Assembly: GCF_002738225.1 (NCBI RefSeq)
Contig: NZ_PEBQ01000207.1
Location: forward strand, 1-64,000
DNA: 64,000 nt
DNA from: Acetobacter pomorum
GTDB lineage: Bacteria; Pseudomonadota; Alphaproteobacteria; Acetobacterales; Acetobacteraceae
Reading direction: 5' to 3'
The number at the start of each line of letters is the position of its first letter. Position 1 is the stretch's first letter. The translations under genes were made by a program, and so were the position numbers. This document shows, one piece after another, positions 18,509 to 27,421 of this stretch. The notes under the pieces were generated by a model. The model saw nothing but the letters and a program-made list of their open reading frames with translations. It was not told where the DNA came from and ran no database searches.

Positions 18509-18955
18509 ATGAAGAGAGTTCTGCGCGTGTTTTTCTTCCGCCTTTCTGCTCCGCCTTTACGGCCATTTGCTCTGGCTTCCCTCTTTTTTATAGGCACTCT
18601 TGCGGTCTCGGCCACTGTGCGGGCGGACGATGATCCACCGTCGCGCACAAATGTACCCAATGTGCAGCTTCAGAAAGAGCTGGCCGTACTTCATTTCAAG
18701 CCGGAAGCCGCAAGCCAGGCCTGTATTGATGCGCTAAAAGAGCTGCACAAAACGCAAGACATGCTTAAAGCAGAGGAAGAGCGATCCCATGATCAGGATC
18801 TGGCCATTGCGGAAGATGTGCTGGAATCTGATTTTGAAAATGCCATAGAAATGTGTGCTCCAGATGTACAGCGCTTGTGCGAAGCCCCTAACCCCTCAGC
18901 TGATCTGGCACATACTTGCGAAAAAATTGATAGCCTGCCTGATTCCGCAAACTGA
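18509..18955 (+). CDS. Small secreted protein of unknown function
   Basis: I do not recognise this 148-residue protein. It has a basic start and a hydrophobic segment (FALASLFFIGTLAVSATVRA) ending in a plausible signal-peptidase I site, so it is probably periplasmic. The mature part is acidic and helical-looking, with four cysteines (ACIDAL, MCAPDVQRLCEAP, HTCEK) that could form two disulfides. A TTG at 18491 is an alternative start; neither has a clear Shine-Dalgarno. It diverges from ffs/dnaX and precedes the transporter gene by 33 bp. Confidence 0.6.
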   Translation: MKRVLRVFFFRLSAPPLRPFALASLFFIGTLAVSATVRADDDPPSRTNVPNVQLQKELAVLHFKPEAASQACIDALKELHKTQDMLKAEEERSHDQDLAIAEDVLESDFENAIEMCAPDVQRLCEAPNPSADLAHTCEKIDSLPDSAN

Positions 18956-18988
18956 TTTTTTCTAAAACCAGGAAAGGTCTGGCCGCGC

Positions 18989-20257
18989 ATGCATAATCGC
19001 CGCCCTTGGCATGCTGTTTCCTGCCCGGCTGGATCTTACGGTTGGCTGCCATTTATTGCCGTTGCAATATTGTTTTTCATAATCGGTTTTGTAACCTGGT
19101 TAAATGGCCCGCTTATTTCTTTTATGAAAATTGCATTTTCTCTTGATGATATCAGTGCTTTTCTGGTTCCGTTTATTTTTTATCTTTCCTATTTTTTATT
19201 CGCTATTCCCGCCAGCAAAATTATAACCCGGAAGGGGCTCCGACAAAGCCTGATATATGCCCTAAGTATTATGATAATGGGCATGCTTGTTACGGCCCAG
19301 TTTATAAAATCTCTTTCATACCCAGGCGCACTTTTTGGATTCTTAATTCTGGGTAGCGGTCTTGCGCTTCTTCAGGTTGCCGTAAATCCATATGTTAGTT
19401 TTTTGGGTCCGGCTAACCGCGCCGCACAGCGTATTGCCACTATGGGGATTTGCAACAAAATTGGAGGCATTCTCGCACCCGTTACATTAGCAAGCCTTGC
19501 CATACCACATGTTGAAAAATTGGAATTTACAAATAACTTACAGAACTCTTTAGCCTTACAACAAAAATTCACTTCTGCAATTTACTGGCCATATGTCGGA
19601 ATGGCTGCACTTTTGGCGCTTGCAATTTTATATATAAGATTATCAAATCTTCCTGATATAAAATTATCAGATACAAAAAAGAGCATAACAGAGCCATACG
19701 CTGCCACACAATTACCCTCAGCCGTATGGCTGGGTGTTATGGCAATGTTTCTTTATGTCGGCATAGAAGTTCTCGCTGGGGATGCAATAGGAACATACGC
19801 TTCCGGGTTTCAGATCCCAGTCAGAATATCCAGCCTTTTTACTTCAGCCACTCTTGTTTGCATGCTTTGTGGATATCTGCTGGGCCTTGTGTGTGTACCT
19901 CGCGTTTTTTCTCAAGAACGTGCATTGATGTTATCTTGCATTATTGGATTTGGCCTTAGTATTTTAGCCTATATAACACACGGTTACGTATCCGTTGCAT
20001 GTATTGCACTCCTTGGATTTGCAAATGCCATGATATTTCCGTCCCTTTTTCCAACAGTTTTAAAAAATGCGCCCAACAATGCTTCTTTTGTGTCGGCACT
20101 TCTGGTTATGGCATATTGTGGAGGAGGAATTTTACCACAGTGTTTTGTGTGGTTAAAAACCATTATAGGTTTTCAAGCAGCATTTTCTGCGTTGTCCTGC
20201 CTCTCCTATATTGGCATTTCCATGTATATTTTGCGTTTTTCACAACACACTCGATAA
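18989..20257 (+). CDS. FucP-type sugar MFS transporter, probably for N-acetylglucosamine
   Basis: A 422-residue protein with about twelve hydrophobic helices, similar in pattern to the FucP/GluP/NagP branch of the major facilitator superfamily: FFIIGFVTWLNGPLISFMK in helix 1 and LALLQVAVNPYVSFLGP, the NPY motif region characteristic of this branch. It lies 25 bp before nagA on the same strand, so the likely cargo is N-acetylglucosamine or a related amino sugar (inference). The DNA is visibly more AT-rich than its neighbours, suggesting acquisition by transfer. AGGAAAGG precedes the ATG at some distance. Confidence 0.8.
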   Translation: MHNRRPWHAVSCPAGSYGWLPFIAVAILFFIIGFVTWLNGPLISFMKIAFSLDDISAFLVPFIFYLSYFLFAIPASKIITRKGLRQSLIYALSIMIMGMLVTAQFIKSLSYPGALFGFLILGSGLALLQVAVNPYVSFLGPANRAAQRIATMGICNKIGGILAPVTLASLAIPHVEKLEFTNNLQNSLALQQKFTSAIYWPYVGMAALLALAILYIRLSNLPDIKLSDTKKSITEPYAATQLPSAVWLGVMAMFLYVGIEVLAGDAIGTYASGFQIPVRISSLFTSATLVCMLCGYLLGLVCVPRVFSQERALMLSCIIGFGLSILAYITHGYVSVACIALLGFANAMIFPSLFPTVLKNAPNNASFVSALLVMAYCGGGILPQCFVWLKTIIGFQAAFSALSCLSYIGISMYILRFSQHTR

Positions 20258-20282
20258 CATCAACCGCTGATGGCTGACTGAT

Positions 20283-21386
20283 ATGACCGAAATTTCAGGA
20301 AATCTCATACTCCCACATACAATCATGAGTGGGAGCATGGATTTTGACATGTCAATCCAGACTATCACTCCAACCCAAAAAGAAACGGACCGTTATATTT
20401 TACCGGGTTTTATTGACGGGCATATTCATGGAGGTGATGGTGCAGATACAATGGATGGTGTAAAAGCCATTCATACTCTTAGCCAGTTTCATGCGCGGCA
20501 TGGCACAACAACGCTTCTGCCCACAACAATTACCAACCCCTGGCCAGATGTTATGAACGCATTGCGCGCCATTGCCGAGGTAACGGGGCAACAAATTCCA
20601 AATGGTCCCATTATACATGGCGCTCATCTGGAAGGGCCTTTTGTCAGCCCTCATAAACTTGGTGCACAGCCTCCATTTTATATCTCCCCAACACCAGACA
20701 AGGTTTCAGAAGTACTCTCTACCAACTGCGTACGCATTGTTACACTGGCACCGGAACTTCCACATGCGCAAACAGCCATGGAAAGTTTTGCAAAAGCAGG
20801 GGTGCGCGTCAGCCTTGGTCATACCGTAGCAAGTTACGAACAGGCCAATCAGGCCATTTGCCACATCTGCAAATCTGGCGGGGTTGCAGGGGGCACGCAT
20901 CTTTTTAACGCCATGCCACCTATTGAAAGCAGAAGACCCGGACCCGTAACGGCCCTGATGTGCAGTGATGCCTATGCTGAAATGATTTTTGATACATACC
21001 ATATTCACCCGGCAACATTTCGGCTTGCTCAACGGATCATGCCTGAGCGGCTGGTATTTGTAACCGATGCCATGCGTGCTGCCGGTTTGCCAGATGGCCC
21101 CAGCCAACTGGGAGGGCAGGACGTTATTGTAGAAAATGGTACAGCACGCCTGCCAAATGGCAGTCTTGCAGGAAGTGTGCTGACACTGGATGCCGCTTTA
21201 CGCAACGCCGTTGCGGTTGGCATACCGTTACATGAGGCTGTAGCGCTTTTAACCCGAAACCCGGCAAACTATCTAGGCCTGCATGACCGGGGCACACTTG
21301 CTTTAGGTAAACGTGCTGATTTTGTTGTAATGGATTCTTGTCTATTTGTGCAAGAAGTATGGGTAGGCGGCAAACGCATTCACTAA
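20283..21386 (+). CDS. nagA: N-acetylglucosamine-6-phosphate deacetylase
   Basis: Removes acetate from GlcNAc-6-phosphate, feeding amino-sugar catabolism and cell-wall recycling. The 367 residues show the amidohydrolase metal motif ILPGFIDGHIHGGDG, HLEGPFVSPHKLGAQPP, LGHTVASYEQ, GGTHLFNAMPP and the catalytic aspartate region FVTDAMRAAGL, closing with RGTLALGKRADFVVMD. Length is near the roughly 380 of the family. No nagB or GlcNAc kinase is adjacent; the partner here is the FucP-type transporter, so uptake of free GlcNAc would need a kinase elsewhere. Confidence 0.93.
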   Translation: MTEISGNLILPHTIMSGSMDFDMSIQTITPTQKETDRYILPGFIDGHIHGGDGADTMDGVKAIHTLSQFHARHGTTTLLPTTITNPWPDVMNALRAIAEVTGQQIPNGPIIHGAHLEGPFVSPHKLGAQPPFYISPTPDKVSEVLSTNCVRIVTLAPELPHAQTAMESFAKAGVRVSLGHTVASYEQANQAICHICKSGGVAGGTHLFNAMPPIESRRPGPVTALMCSDAYAEMIFDTYHIHPATFRLAQRIMPERLVFVTDAMRAAGLPDGPSQLGGQDVIVENGTARLPNGSLAGSVLTLDAALRNAVAVGIPLHEAVALLTRNPANYLGLHDRGTLALGKRADFVVMDSCLFVQEVWVGGKRIH

Positions 21387-21391
21387 TACAG

Positions 21392-21421
21392 GGCGGGAAG
21401 AAAATTCTTTTCCTTCCCGCC
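21392..21421. terminator. Bidirectional terminator between nagA and opgH
   Basis: GGCGGGAAG pairs with CTTCCCGCC, extended inward by AAAA/TTTT. It separates converging genes. It lacks a long T-run on the plus strand but the stem is strong. Confidence 0.7.
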
Positions 21422-21434
21422 TACACAAACAGAT

Positions 21435-23582
21435 TTACTCTGCAAGTTGCAGAACGCTTTCTACGCCTTTGCGCGTACCAAGCACTGCAGCTTTTTCCTT
21501 TACCGTCAGTTTATGCTCAACTTCAGAAACTGTGTGAGATTCAGAAAGTTTTACCAAACCAACCAGTTGATCTGCATTGATCGGATCTCCCGCTTTGCGT
21601 TCTGGTGGCAACATGGCCATATGCGCCTGTGCCAAACCAATATCTGCCCGCAAAGCACGCAGAGCATCTTCTGGAAGGTCGGGCGCTTCATCACTTTCGC
21701 GGTCCTGCTCAACCTTTTTAAGAACATCGGGCATATTTGTTTCTTCTGGCACCAGAAGTAAACCGGCCTTCCGAAAATCCAGCCCAACATTACGGCTGCT
21801 GGTAAACGCCACCAAAGGAATGGAAAAAACCAGCCCCAGCAAAACAGGGGTCATCCAGAAGAAAAGAGAAGGTGAAACAACCCACGCCCCAGCGCCCAAC
21901 AACAAGCCAAAAATGGTAAAACGCCCATACTGGCGCACAATATCCATAAATGGCACGCCACCATCATCTCGCCGCTGTGCGTTCCAGCCAGAATCATGAC
22001 CAGTAAGAATGGAAAAGACACCAAGAGTTTGAATCAGCATGGCAATGGGCGCAATCAATCCGCCAATCAGTGTTTCCACCAATATGGAGGCTGCCGCACG
22101 TATGGCACCACCGCAACCTTTGCAGTTTTCCCTATCCAGAAGCAAAGCAATATAGGCAAGAAGTTTTGGTGCCAGCAGCACAATCATGGTGCCGATAAAC
22201 ACATATTTAGCCTGCACCGGATCAACATGCGGCCAGTGCGGATAAAGAAGTTTTGTTTCTCCAAAATATTCAGGCCGCTCAAAATGCGCCTGAAGAGAAA
22301 TTAAAATGCCTGTCAGCAAAAACACCAACCACAAGGGAGATGTTACATAAGCGCCTATGCCAACAACCATGTGCATACGGCTGACCCAATGCAGACCTTT
22401 GGTTGGCAGAACCTTGACGTGCTGAAGATTGCCCTGGCACCAACGCCGGTCACGAATGGCAACATCAGTTAAAGAAGGCGGGCTTTCCTCATAAGAACCA
22501 TCCAGCGCTGGCACCATATGGATGGCCCAGCCGCCACGGCGCATCAAAGCGGCCTCTACAAAGTCATGGCTTAAAATATGCCCACCAAAAGGCGGCTTAC
22601 CGGGCACATGGGGCATGCCTGCCTGCTCTGCAAAAGCACGCGTGCGGATAATGGCATTATGTCCCCAGTAATTGCCCTCCGATCCATGCCACCATGCAAT
22701 ACCATATGCAATAACTGGCCCGTACACACGGCCTGCAAACTGCTGCAAACGCGCAAAAAGTGTTGTGCCACCGGTAATAACTGGAAGTGTCTGTATAAGT
22801 CCTACGCCGGGGTTGCGCTCCATTGCAGCCGCCATGCGCACCAATGTTGCGCCAGACATAACGGAATCTGCATCCAGTGTCACCATATGGTCGTACGCCC
22901 CACCAAAACGGCGTACCCATTCCCCCAAATTACCAGCCTTACGTTCAACATTGTTATGGCGGCGGCGGTAAAAAATATGGTCATATCCACCAGTTTCTTC
23001 ACGCAGCGCCAGAAATGCAGCTTCTTCTTCCACCCATACATCCGGGTTTGTGGTGTCTGACAGAATGAAGAAATCGAAGGCGGGCAGTTCTCCTGTTTCC
23101 TGTAAACTTGTATAAATAGCTTTCAGCCCCGCCATAACGCGGCGGGGTGGCTCATTATATGTGGGCAATAAAACTGCGTTGCGTCGCATGAGTTGAGGCA
23201 AGGGGCCAGACCTGCTGATGCCCAGCCCAAGGCCGCCATGCGCAACCAAAGAACAAAACCCGGCAACAGAAGATGTAAATGCCAGAGCAATCCACATAAA
23301 CAGGGCAATAAACAGCAGCAGCATCATCACACCCAAGGTGGAAACGCCTGCTTCGTCCATCACCTTATGTGTGCGCCATGCGCCATAAGCCGTCAGCAAC
23401 AACGCTGAACCAATAACGGCCAGCCGTCGCAACACAATGTTGCGTGGAGACGTTATGGGTGTACGCCCACGCCCCCCCATATTGGGTGCAGCATGAAAAT
23501 CCTGCACCGGCATATCCAAAGGGGATTCTGAAGGGAGAGCACGAAACATTTCTGTAGAATCCGGCATGTTTACGGTGTCCAT
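21435..23582 (-). CDS. opgH: Glucans biosynthesis glucosyltransferase H
   Basis: Inner-membrane glycosyltransferase (GT2) that polymerises the beta-glucan backbone of osmoregulated periplasmic glucans. The 715-residue product has membrane segments near the N-terminus, a cytoplasmic GT domain with ETGGYDHIFYRRRHNN, DADSVMSG (DxD type) and the RRWCQGNLQH motif (Q/RxxRW), then several more membrane helices. A GTG at 23594 and ATGs at 23582 and 23567 are possible; 23582 overlaps the opgG stop by 13 bp, giving likely translational coupling. Confidence 0.93.
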   Translation of the reverse strand: MDTVNMPDSTEMFRALPSESPLDMPVQDFHAAPNMGGRGRTPITSPRNIVLRRLAVIGSALLLTAYGAWRTHKVMDEAGVSTLGVMMLLLFIALFMWIALAFTSSVAGFCSLVAHGGLGLGISRSGPLPQLMRRNAVLLPTYNEPPRRVMAGLKAIYTSLQETGELPAFDFFILSDTTNPDVWVEEEAAFLALREETGGYDHIFYRRRHNNVERKAGNLGEWVRRFGGAYDHMVTLDADSVMSGATLVRMAAAMERNPGVGLIQTLPVITGGTTLFARLQQFAGRVYGPVIAYGIAWWHGSEGNYWGHNAIIRTRAFAEQAGMPHVPGKPPFGGHILSHDFVEAALMRRGGWAIHMVPALDGSYEESPPSLTDVAIRDRRWCQGNLQHVKVLPTKGLHWVSRMHMVVGIGAYVTSPLWLVFLLTGILISLQAHFERPEYFGETKLLYPHWPHVDPVQAKYVFIGTMIVLLAPKLLAYIALLLDRENCKGCGGAIRAAASILVETLIGGLIAPIAMLIQTLGVFSILTGHDSGWNAQRRDDGGVPFMDIVRQYGRFTIFGLLLGAGAWVVSPSLFFWMTPVLLGLVFSIPLVAFTSSRNVGLDFRKAGLLLVPEETNMPDVLKKVEQDRESDEAPDLPEDALRALRADIGLAQAHMAMLPPERKAGDPINADQLVGLVKLSESHTVSEVEHKLTVKEKAAVLGTRKGVESVLQLAE

Positions 23583-25114
23583 CGGTACAGCCACTCTTCA
23601 GAAACTGGCCCGGTATCCGTTTCCAGAACACAGCTTAGATCTGCCACCTTGGCATCACCTGGCACGAACTCAAACGTTGTACGCCACCCATTGATTTCTG
23701 GATTAGGTTCAACAACAACATTGCGAATTGTACCCGCAGAAGCCTGAGGCGAGACATGGAAGTGTGTATCTTTGGGCAAATGCTCAAACGGCGCACCTTC
23801 AAAATCTATGGCAAAGAAACGCGCAGTTTTATCATCCACCACTGCCCCCACGCGTGTGGCACCAATCCGCGCCAATGGTGTGGGAAAAGGTACATCCCAT
23901 CCCCAGTACATACGGTATGTAAAGCTGTATTCCTTACCAGCCTGTAAGGTCTCCTTTGGCCGCCAGAAAGCGACAATATTATCATTCACCTCATTGGGGG
24001 TCGGGATTTCAACCAGATCTACCCAACCTGAACCCCAATCTCCAATGGGCTCAATCCACAAGGAAGGGCGTTTTTCATAATGCAAGGACAGATCTTCATA
24101 ATCATGAAAAGAACGCCGACGCTGCATCAACCCGAAACCACGCGGCGAGGTATCGGAAAATGTTGAAAACTGAAGATCCAGTGGATTACGCAAAGGGCGA
24201 TAAAGCTGCTGATCTGCGCCTGTCCACATTTGCAGGGCTTCGCTATCATGCGCAGCGGGGCGCCAATCATCAATATGGTTGCGGTCATTCCCGTCAAAAT
24301 AGAACATGCCTGTCAGCGGAGCGATGCCAGACTGTTCAATCTTGGTGCGTGGAAAAAGCGTGGACTGGACATCAAATACCGTGCTTTCACCCGGACGGAT
24401 AGTGAAACGGAAAGCCCCAGTTAAGGAAGGACTATCCAGCAAAGCATGCACCACCACAGACTGTACACCTGGCTGCGGTTTTTCCAGCCAGAATGCACGG
24501 AAAAGCGCAAACTCCTCCCCTTTCGGATCCCCCGTGCCATCGGCAAACCCGCGCGCAGAAAGCCCATAAATCTGGCCCTTTCCTACAGCGCGAAAATACG
24601 ATGCACCCAGAAAAACACAGAACTCTTCCATTACGCCGGGCGTGTTAATGGGGGCCCGTATGCGCAGGCCTGCAAAACCCAGATTATCTTCAACCCGCAG
24701 CGAAGAATCTGCATAAGTAAACAGATCAGGAGAATAAGGAACAGCGGCGGCCTGCCCATTCTGTACTTCGTAAATTTCAATCCGCGGCCTGTATAAAAAA
24801 CCACGTGGATAAAACTCCACATCAAAACCCAGATTATCGCCGCTCCACAATGCCCGGTTCGGGCGATAAGCAATGCTACGGAACTGATCGAAATTCAGGT
24901 TTGACAGCACCTTTGGCAAAGTCTGATCTGGCGCCTTGTAGGCGCTATTGGCCAAACGGCGGGCAATCTGCGCAACCGTGTTATCATCAAATGCGCCTGT
25001 AGCACTTGCCAGCCCTTGGGCATGTGCGCGCCCAACGGCACCCCCTACCAGCGAAGCCAGGGTAACACCTGCCCCTGCCTTGATTACATCACGTCGCTGC
25101 ACATTTGCTGACAC
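23570..25114 (-). CDS. opgG: Periplasmic glucan biosynthesis protein (OpgG/OpgD family), Tat-exported
   Basis: Periplasmic protein needed to finish or branch osmoregulated periplasmic glucans. The 514 residues start with a twin-arginine-type signal (QRRDVIKAGAGVTLASLVGG), then the MdoG beta-sandwich domain with FDQFRSIAYRPNRALW and YFDGNDRNHIDDWRPAAHDS. A Tat signal is more typical of OpgD, but the pairing with opgH is the OpgGH arrangement; the family call is firm, the G versus D choice is not. The start codon is GTG with GGGAG seven bases upstream. Confidence 0.9.
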   Translation of the reverse strand: MSANVQRRDVIKAGAGVTLASLVGGAVGRAHAQGLASATGAFDDNTVAQIARRLANSAYKAPDQTLPKVLSNLNFDQFRSIAYRPNRALWSGDNLGFDVEFYPRGFLYRPRIEIYEVQNGQAAAVPYSPDLFTYADSSLRVEDNLGFAGLRIRAPINTPGVMEEFCVFLGASYFRAVGKGQIYGLSARGFADGTGDPKGEEFALFRAFWLEKPQPGVQSVVVHALLDSPSLTGAFRFTIRPGESTVFDVQSTLFPRTKIEQSGIAPLTGMFYFDGNDRNHIDDWRPAAHDSEALQMWTGADQQLYRPLRNPLDLQFSTFSDTSPRGFGLMQRRRSFHDYEDLSLHYEKRPSLWIEPIGDWGSGWVDLVEIPTPNEVNDNIVAFWRPKETLQAGKEYSFTYRMYWGWDVPFPTPLARIGATRVGAVVDDKTARFFAIDFEGAPFEHLPKDTHFHVSPQASAGTIRNVVVEPNPEINGWRTTFEFVPGDAKVADLSCVLETDTGPVSEEWLYRWTP

Positions 25115-25179
25115 ATCTGTCTCCCGATTTTAACTAATTCTTATGGGATGGTTTTTTCATAACTCTGAATCTGGCCATC

Positions 25180-25545
25180 TCATTCTGATGCGGTTTTTTG
25201 TGGGCAGGCCGACAATAAACTTTCCAGTTCTGACACATCGGCACTGGCCGCCTGTGTAGCCTTACTTTCAATCTGACGGTACAAGGCAACAACAGTTTTG
25301 CCTGTGGGCGTCAAAAAAGCTCCACCGCCACCACCGGGCCGGGTGATTACCAGAGGTTCCTTAAAAAGCTGGTTCAAATTATCCACCAACAACCATGTCC
25401 GGCGATAAGACATGCCCATGGCGCGCCCTGCTGCTGAAATGGAACCTGTTTCTTCCAACTTTTCCAGAAGATGTATTTTGCCATGCCCCAATGCAGGTTT
25501 ACCATCTGCATCCAGTCGCAATGTCAATCTTACCCGTGCCGTCAT
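25180..25545 (-). CDS. ModE-type winged-helix regulator without molybdate-binding domain
   Basis: A 121-residue DNA-binding protein equal to the N-terminal domain of ModE: LTLRLDADGKPALGHGKIHLLEKLEETGSIS split across the first 35 residues, then AAGRAMGMSYRRTWLLVDNLN (helix-turn-helix) and the Gly-rich wing RPGGGGGAFLTPTG. ModE proper is about 260 residues with two C-terminal molybdate-binding TOBE/Mop domains; these are absent, so the ligand and targets are unknown. It diverges from the GNAT gene with 69 bp between and might regulate it or itself. Confidence 0.85.
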   Translation of the reverse strand: MTARVRLTLRLDADGKPALGHGKIHLLEKLEETGSISAAGRAMGMSYRRTWLLVDNLNQLFKEPLVITRPGGGGGAFLTPTGKTVVALYRQIESKATQAASADVSELESLLSACPQKTASE

Positions 25546-25614
25546 GCCTACCCACTTTTCCAGTTATCCGCCTTTGAGTTGAATAACTGTATAAGGAAAA
25601 AACGGAAATTCTAT

Positions 25615-26136
25615 ATGGCTTCAAGCGCAGATACCACTTGGCGTTCCATGACACCAGATGATCTTGCTGGTGTCATGGCACTCACAGCCCATGTCCATCT
25701 GGATTACGTGGAAGACCAGGCCGTGTTTGAAGAACGCCTGAAACTTGCGCCAGATGGCTGTTTTTCTCTTGCGCGGGAACAGCAGGTGCTTGGCTACCTT
25801 ATAAGCCACCCATGGCAAGGGTTTGTTTCCCCACCGCTCAACACCCTGTTGCATGCTTTGCCTGATAAGGCAGACAGCTGGTACATTCATGATCTTGCCC
25901 TCTCCCCCACAGTCAGGGGGCAAGGGTTTGCGCAACAGGCTTTAGTCTTGGCAGAACAGGCCGCACGCGGGCAAAACTTGCCTATCCTTTTATTAACGTC
26001 CACCTGCTACGCCATTGGCTTTTGGCAGAAAATGGGTTTTGCAGAAGCCCCTACCAGTAAAACAGAACAGGCGGTGCTGGCATCTTACGATGCACAAGCC
26101 CGCCTGTTTTATCGCACTATAAATAGAAGGACCTAG
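25615..26136 (+). CDS. GNAT family N-acetyltransferase
   Basis: A 173-residue acetyltransferase. The acetyl-CoA binding motif is clear: [20 protein letters not shown] (motif A with RGQGFA), followed by a C-terminal [17 protein letters not shown] segment (here [17 protein letters not shown]). The substrate is unknown. AAGGAA occurs upstream of the ATG at 25615. Its TAG stop overlaps the recA stop on the opposite strand by two bases within CTAG, leaving no room for a terminator between. Confidence 0.85.
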   Translation: MASSADTTWRSMTPDDLAGVMALTAHVHLDYVEDQAVFEERLKLAPDGCFSLAREQQVLGYLISHPWQGFVSPPLNTLLHALPDKADSWYIHDLALSPTVRGQGFAQQALVLAEQAARGQNLPILLLTSTCYAIGFWQKMGFAEAPTSKTEQAVLASYDAQARLFYRTINRRT

Positions 26137-27158
26137 TCACCTTCATGGTGTTCTGGCGCCACCATCATAGCCTCAGCCACAACGCCTGCGTGTTCACGCA
26201 CGCGGCGTTCAATATCTGCAGCCATTTCAGGGTGATCGCGCAGGAACTGCTTAGCGTTTTCACGCCCCTGCCCAATACGCTGGCTATCATAAGAGAACCA
26301 TGCGCCAGACTTTTCAACCACGCCAGCCTTTACGCCAAGGTCAATCAACTCACCAACCTTACTGATGCCTTCACCGTACATGATGTCAAACTCAACCTGA
26401 CGGAAAGGCGGTGCCATTTTGTTTTTAACAACCTTTACACGCGTCTGATTGCCCGTCACTTCGTCCTTATCCTTGATAGACCCGATGCGGCGAATATCCA
26501 TACGCACGGAAGAATAGAACTTTAGGGCATTCCCCCCGGTCGTTGTTTCGGGATTTCCGAACATGACGCCAATTTTCAGGCGGATCTGGTTCAGGAAGAT
26601 CATGAGTGTATTGGAGCGAGCAACTGTGCCTGTAAGCTTGCGCAATGCCTGACTCATCAAACGTGCATGCAGGCCAACATGGCTATCCCCCATGTCTCCT
26701 TCCAGTTCTGCACGCGGCACCAAGGCTGCAACACTATCCACCACCAACACATCAACCGCGCCGGACCTTACCAGCGTATCTGCAATTTCCAGCGCCTGTT
26801 CTCCGGCATCTGGCTGGCTGATCAGCAGGTTATCTACATCCACGCCCAGTTTTTTGGCATAGCCAGGGTCCAGCGCATGCTCGGCGTCAATAAAAGCGCA
26901 TGTGCCGCCGCGTTTTTGCGCTTCTGCAATAGCATGGAGCGCAAGCGTGGTTTTACCGGAACTTTCCGGCCCGTAAATTTCCACTACACGGCCACGGGGC
27001 AGGCCCCCAATGCCCAATGCAATATCCAGCCCAAGAGAGCCCGTAGGAATAACATCTGCTTCTACCTTGGGCCGCTGCCCAAGACGCATGATGGAACCTT
27101 TGCCAAAAGCACGCTCGATTTGCCCTAACGCGCCTTCCAGAGCCTTTGCCTTATCCAT
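26133..27158 (-). CDS. recA: Recombinase RecA
   Basis: Strand-exchange ATPase and activator of LexA self-cleavage. The 341 residues carry KGSIMRLGQ, Walker [20 protein letters not shown], Walker B ([14 protein letters not shown]), and the DNA-binding loops including MRKLTG-like [15 protein letters not shown] and [17 protein letters not shown]. The frame extends to 27263; GGAAGGGA eight to ten bases before the ATG at 27158 and the standard start MDKAKAL choose it. Controlled by the LexA-type promoter at 27344-27372. Confidence 0.98.
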   Translation of the reverse strand: MDKAKALEGALGQIERAFGKGSIMRLGQRPKVEADVIPTGSLGLDIALGIGGLPRGRVVEIYGPESSGKTTLALHAIAEAQKRGGTCAFIDAEHALDPGYAKKLGVDVDNLLISQPDAGEQALEIADTLVRSGAVDVLVVDSVAALVPRAELEGDMGDSHVGLHARLMSQALRKLTGTVARSNTLMIFLNQIRLKIGVMFGNPETTTGGNALKFYSSVRMDIRRIGSIKDKDEVTGNQTRVKVVKNKMAPPFRQVEFDIMYGEGISKVGELIDLGVKAGVVEKSGAWFSYDSQRIGQGRENAKQFLRDHPEMAADIERRVREHAGVVAEAMMVAPEHHEGD

Positions 27159-27343
27159 TTTTACCATTCCCTTCCTGTGGGCCGGACTGCCAGACATAAC
27201 GTAAGGCCCCTTGAATATGCACAACGCACCATGCACAGAAATTGTACGTTCAATTTCTGCCATAAAGCCCCAATGGCAGCAACGAAACTACCAGATAGGC
27301 ACCTTATGGAAACTTTGTGTTAATGCTACGATCTCTGTCTGTT

Positions 27344-27372
27344 CTATTAAGAACAAATTGGGAACTTTTCAA
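27344..27372 (-). promoter_or_regulatory. recA promoter with embedded SOS (LexA) box
   Basis: On the minus strand: TTGAAA (27372-27367), 17 bp, then TAATAG (27349-27344). Between them, GTTC-CCAATTT-GTTC (27365-27351) matches the alphaproteobacterial LexA box GTTC-N7-GTTC exactly, so LexA would block RNA polymerase directly. An overlapping dyad GTTC-N6-GAAC (27341-27354) is also present. The site is about 190 bp before the recA start codon. Confidence 0.8.
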
Positions 27373-27402
27373 GATGGCAGCATAAGATTAAACTGCCATC
27401 TT
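27371..27402. terminator. Hairpin between the GGT-like gene and recA
   Basis: AAGATGGCAG pairs with CTGCCATCTT across a 12-base loop, 20 bp past the GGT-like stop. There is no good U-run on the minus strand, so termination would be weak. Confidence 0.4.
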
Positions 27403-27421
27403 TATCAGACCTTAAAAATCA

